Assembly (NCBI GenBank): GCA_003555385.1
Contig: PWHO01000097.1
Coordinates: 1 to 5,517 of the forward strand
Length of the DNA: 5,517 bases
Source of the DNA: Bacteroidales bacterium
GTDB lineage: Bacteria; Bacteroidota; Bacteroidia; Bacteroidales; UBA7960
Direction: 5' to 3'
Of the stretch, positions 5,004 through 5,517 are shown in pieces. The notes beneath the pieces were generated by a model. That model saw nothing but the letters and a program-made list of their open reading frames with translations, did not search any database and was not told the DNA's origin. A program made the position numbers and the translations under genes. Every line of letters begins with the position of its first letter. The first letter of the stretch is position 1.

Positions 5004-5510
5004 ATGAACAAAGAAACGAACGAAAAACCCTTAAAAAAGGTTTGCATCATATGTGCCAAGGGGACCATTGAAGATGTATATGCCACACTGGTCATGGCCA
5101 ATGGCGCAGTCATGGAGGGAATCGAAGCCAAGGTGTTTTTTACCTTTTTCGGACTGGACGCCATTACCAGAAAACAAATGAAGAAAATCCATACCGGAAC
5201 CGTTGGAAATCCGGCCATGCGAATGCCCGGCGGACTTCCCTTTCCCTCCATCCTGGGGATGCTGCCAGGAGTCGAGGCAGGTGTTTCCGCCATGATGAAA
5301 CAACAAATGGACAAGCTGGATATTCCGCCGGTGGATGAATTTCTGGAAATGATCACGGCCGGTGGCGGTGAAATTTTTGCCTGTAAGCTGGCCATGGATA
5401 TGTTTAAACTGGAAAAAGAAGACCTTTGGGAAGGTTGCAGCGGCGTACTGACCATTGGTGATTTTTACGGTCATTGCGGTGGAGAGAATACCCAGATCAT
5501 TTTCACCTGA
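5004..5510 (+). CDS. dsrE2: DsrE2 / DsrE-DsrF-DrsH-like sulfurtransferase protein
   Basis: A 168-residue protein of the DrsE_2 (DsrE/DsrF/DrsH-like) family, implicated in moving sulfane sulfur together with TusA, rhodaneses or DsrC-type carriers. Characteristic segments are KKVCIICAKGTIEDVYA (11-27), the hydrophobic MANGAVMEG and KVFFTFFGLDAI (31-54), a Gly/Pro-rich insert ending in a hydrophobic stretch (LPFPSILGMLPGVEAG, 78-93), EIFACKLAMDMF (123-134), and a C-terminal GDFYGHCGG then QIIFT. Cys127 in the ACKLAMD motif is the likely sulfur-binding residue. Cys14/Cys17 form a CxxC at the end of the first strand, and Cys145 and Cys158 are further candidates. The hydrophobic segments could give membrane association, as proposed for some DsrE2 proteins. 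It is the last gene visible; only seven bases follow, so more sulfurtransferase genes may lie beyond. Confidence 0.87.
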   Translation: MNKETNEKPLKKVCIICAKGTIEDVYATLVMANGAVMEGIEAKVFFTFFGLDAITRKQMKKIHTGTVGNPAMRMPGGLPFPSILGMLPGVEAGVSAMMKQQMDKLDIPPVDEFLEMITAGGGEIFACKLAMDMFKLEKEDLWEGCSGVLTIGDFYGHCGGENTQIIFT

Positions 5511-5517
5511 TCCGTGG

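Noticed and set aside
4988..5474. Two minus-strand open frames opposite the DsrE2 gene
   Set aside because: The plus-strand frame is a recognisable family member; the antisense translations show no domain.
1..5517. CRISPR array, tRNA/rRNA, insertion sequence or phage genes
   Set aside because: No regular repeat-spacer pattern, cloverleaf, transposase-like protein or terminal repeats were seen; nearly all of the window is explained by seven ordinary chromosomal genes.

Overview
The window most likely comes from the chromosome of a member of the Bacteroidota (Bacteroidales/Marinilabiliales-like). The evidence is a TAnnTTTG-type promoter element (TAGTTTTG at 2585-2592), A-rich translation starts mostly without a Shine-Dalgarno sequence, moderate GC content, and the general look of the proteins. 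This placement is an inference from style, not from a marker gene.

Left part (1-2478): the 3' two thirds of an S15-family Xaa-Pro dipeptidyl-peptidase gene on the plus strand. It is followed by two minus-strand genes: mgsA (methylglyoxal synthase), whose 3' end overlaps the peptidase 3' end by 19 bp tail to tail, and, 42 bp upstream of mgsA, a Crp/Fnr-family regulator with a cysteine-rich N-terminus. The regulator and mgsA are probably co-transcribed.

Middle (2479-2713): a 235-bp divergent intergenic region rich in dyad symmetry. It holds an 18-bp palindrome with the spacing and TGA core of a Crp/Fnr operator (2536-2553), a good Bacteroidota promoter pointing right (2561-2592), and two further palindromes (2604-2617, 2636-2653).

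Right part (2714-5510): four tightly spaced plus-strand genes, with gaps of 26, 14 and 18 bp. They encode a sulfide:quinone oxidoreductase-like flavoprotein, a DUF1641 protein, a DsrC/TusE-family sulfur carrier with a single C-terminal cysteine, and a DsrE2-type (DsrE/DsrF/DrsH-like) protein. The working model is that the flavoprotein oxidises sulfide (or another low-valent sulfur compound) at the membrane and passes electrons to quinone. The product sulfane sulfur would be handed through DsrE2 and the DsrC/TusE-like carrier to an acceptor encoded outside the window, with the divergent Crp/Fnr protein controlling the operon. The gene families are recognised with good confidence. The sulfur flow, the direction of metabolism and the regulatory link are inferences. 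No RNA gene, mobile element, CRISPR array or clear intrinsic terminator is visible, and the operon may continue beyond the right edge.
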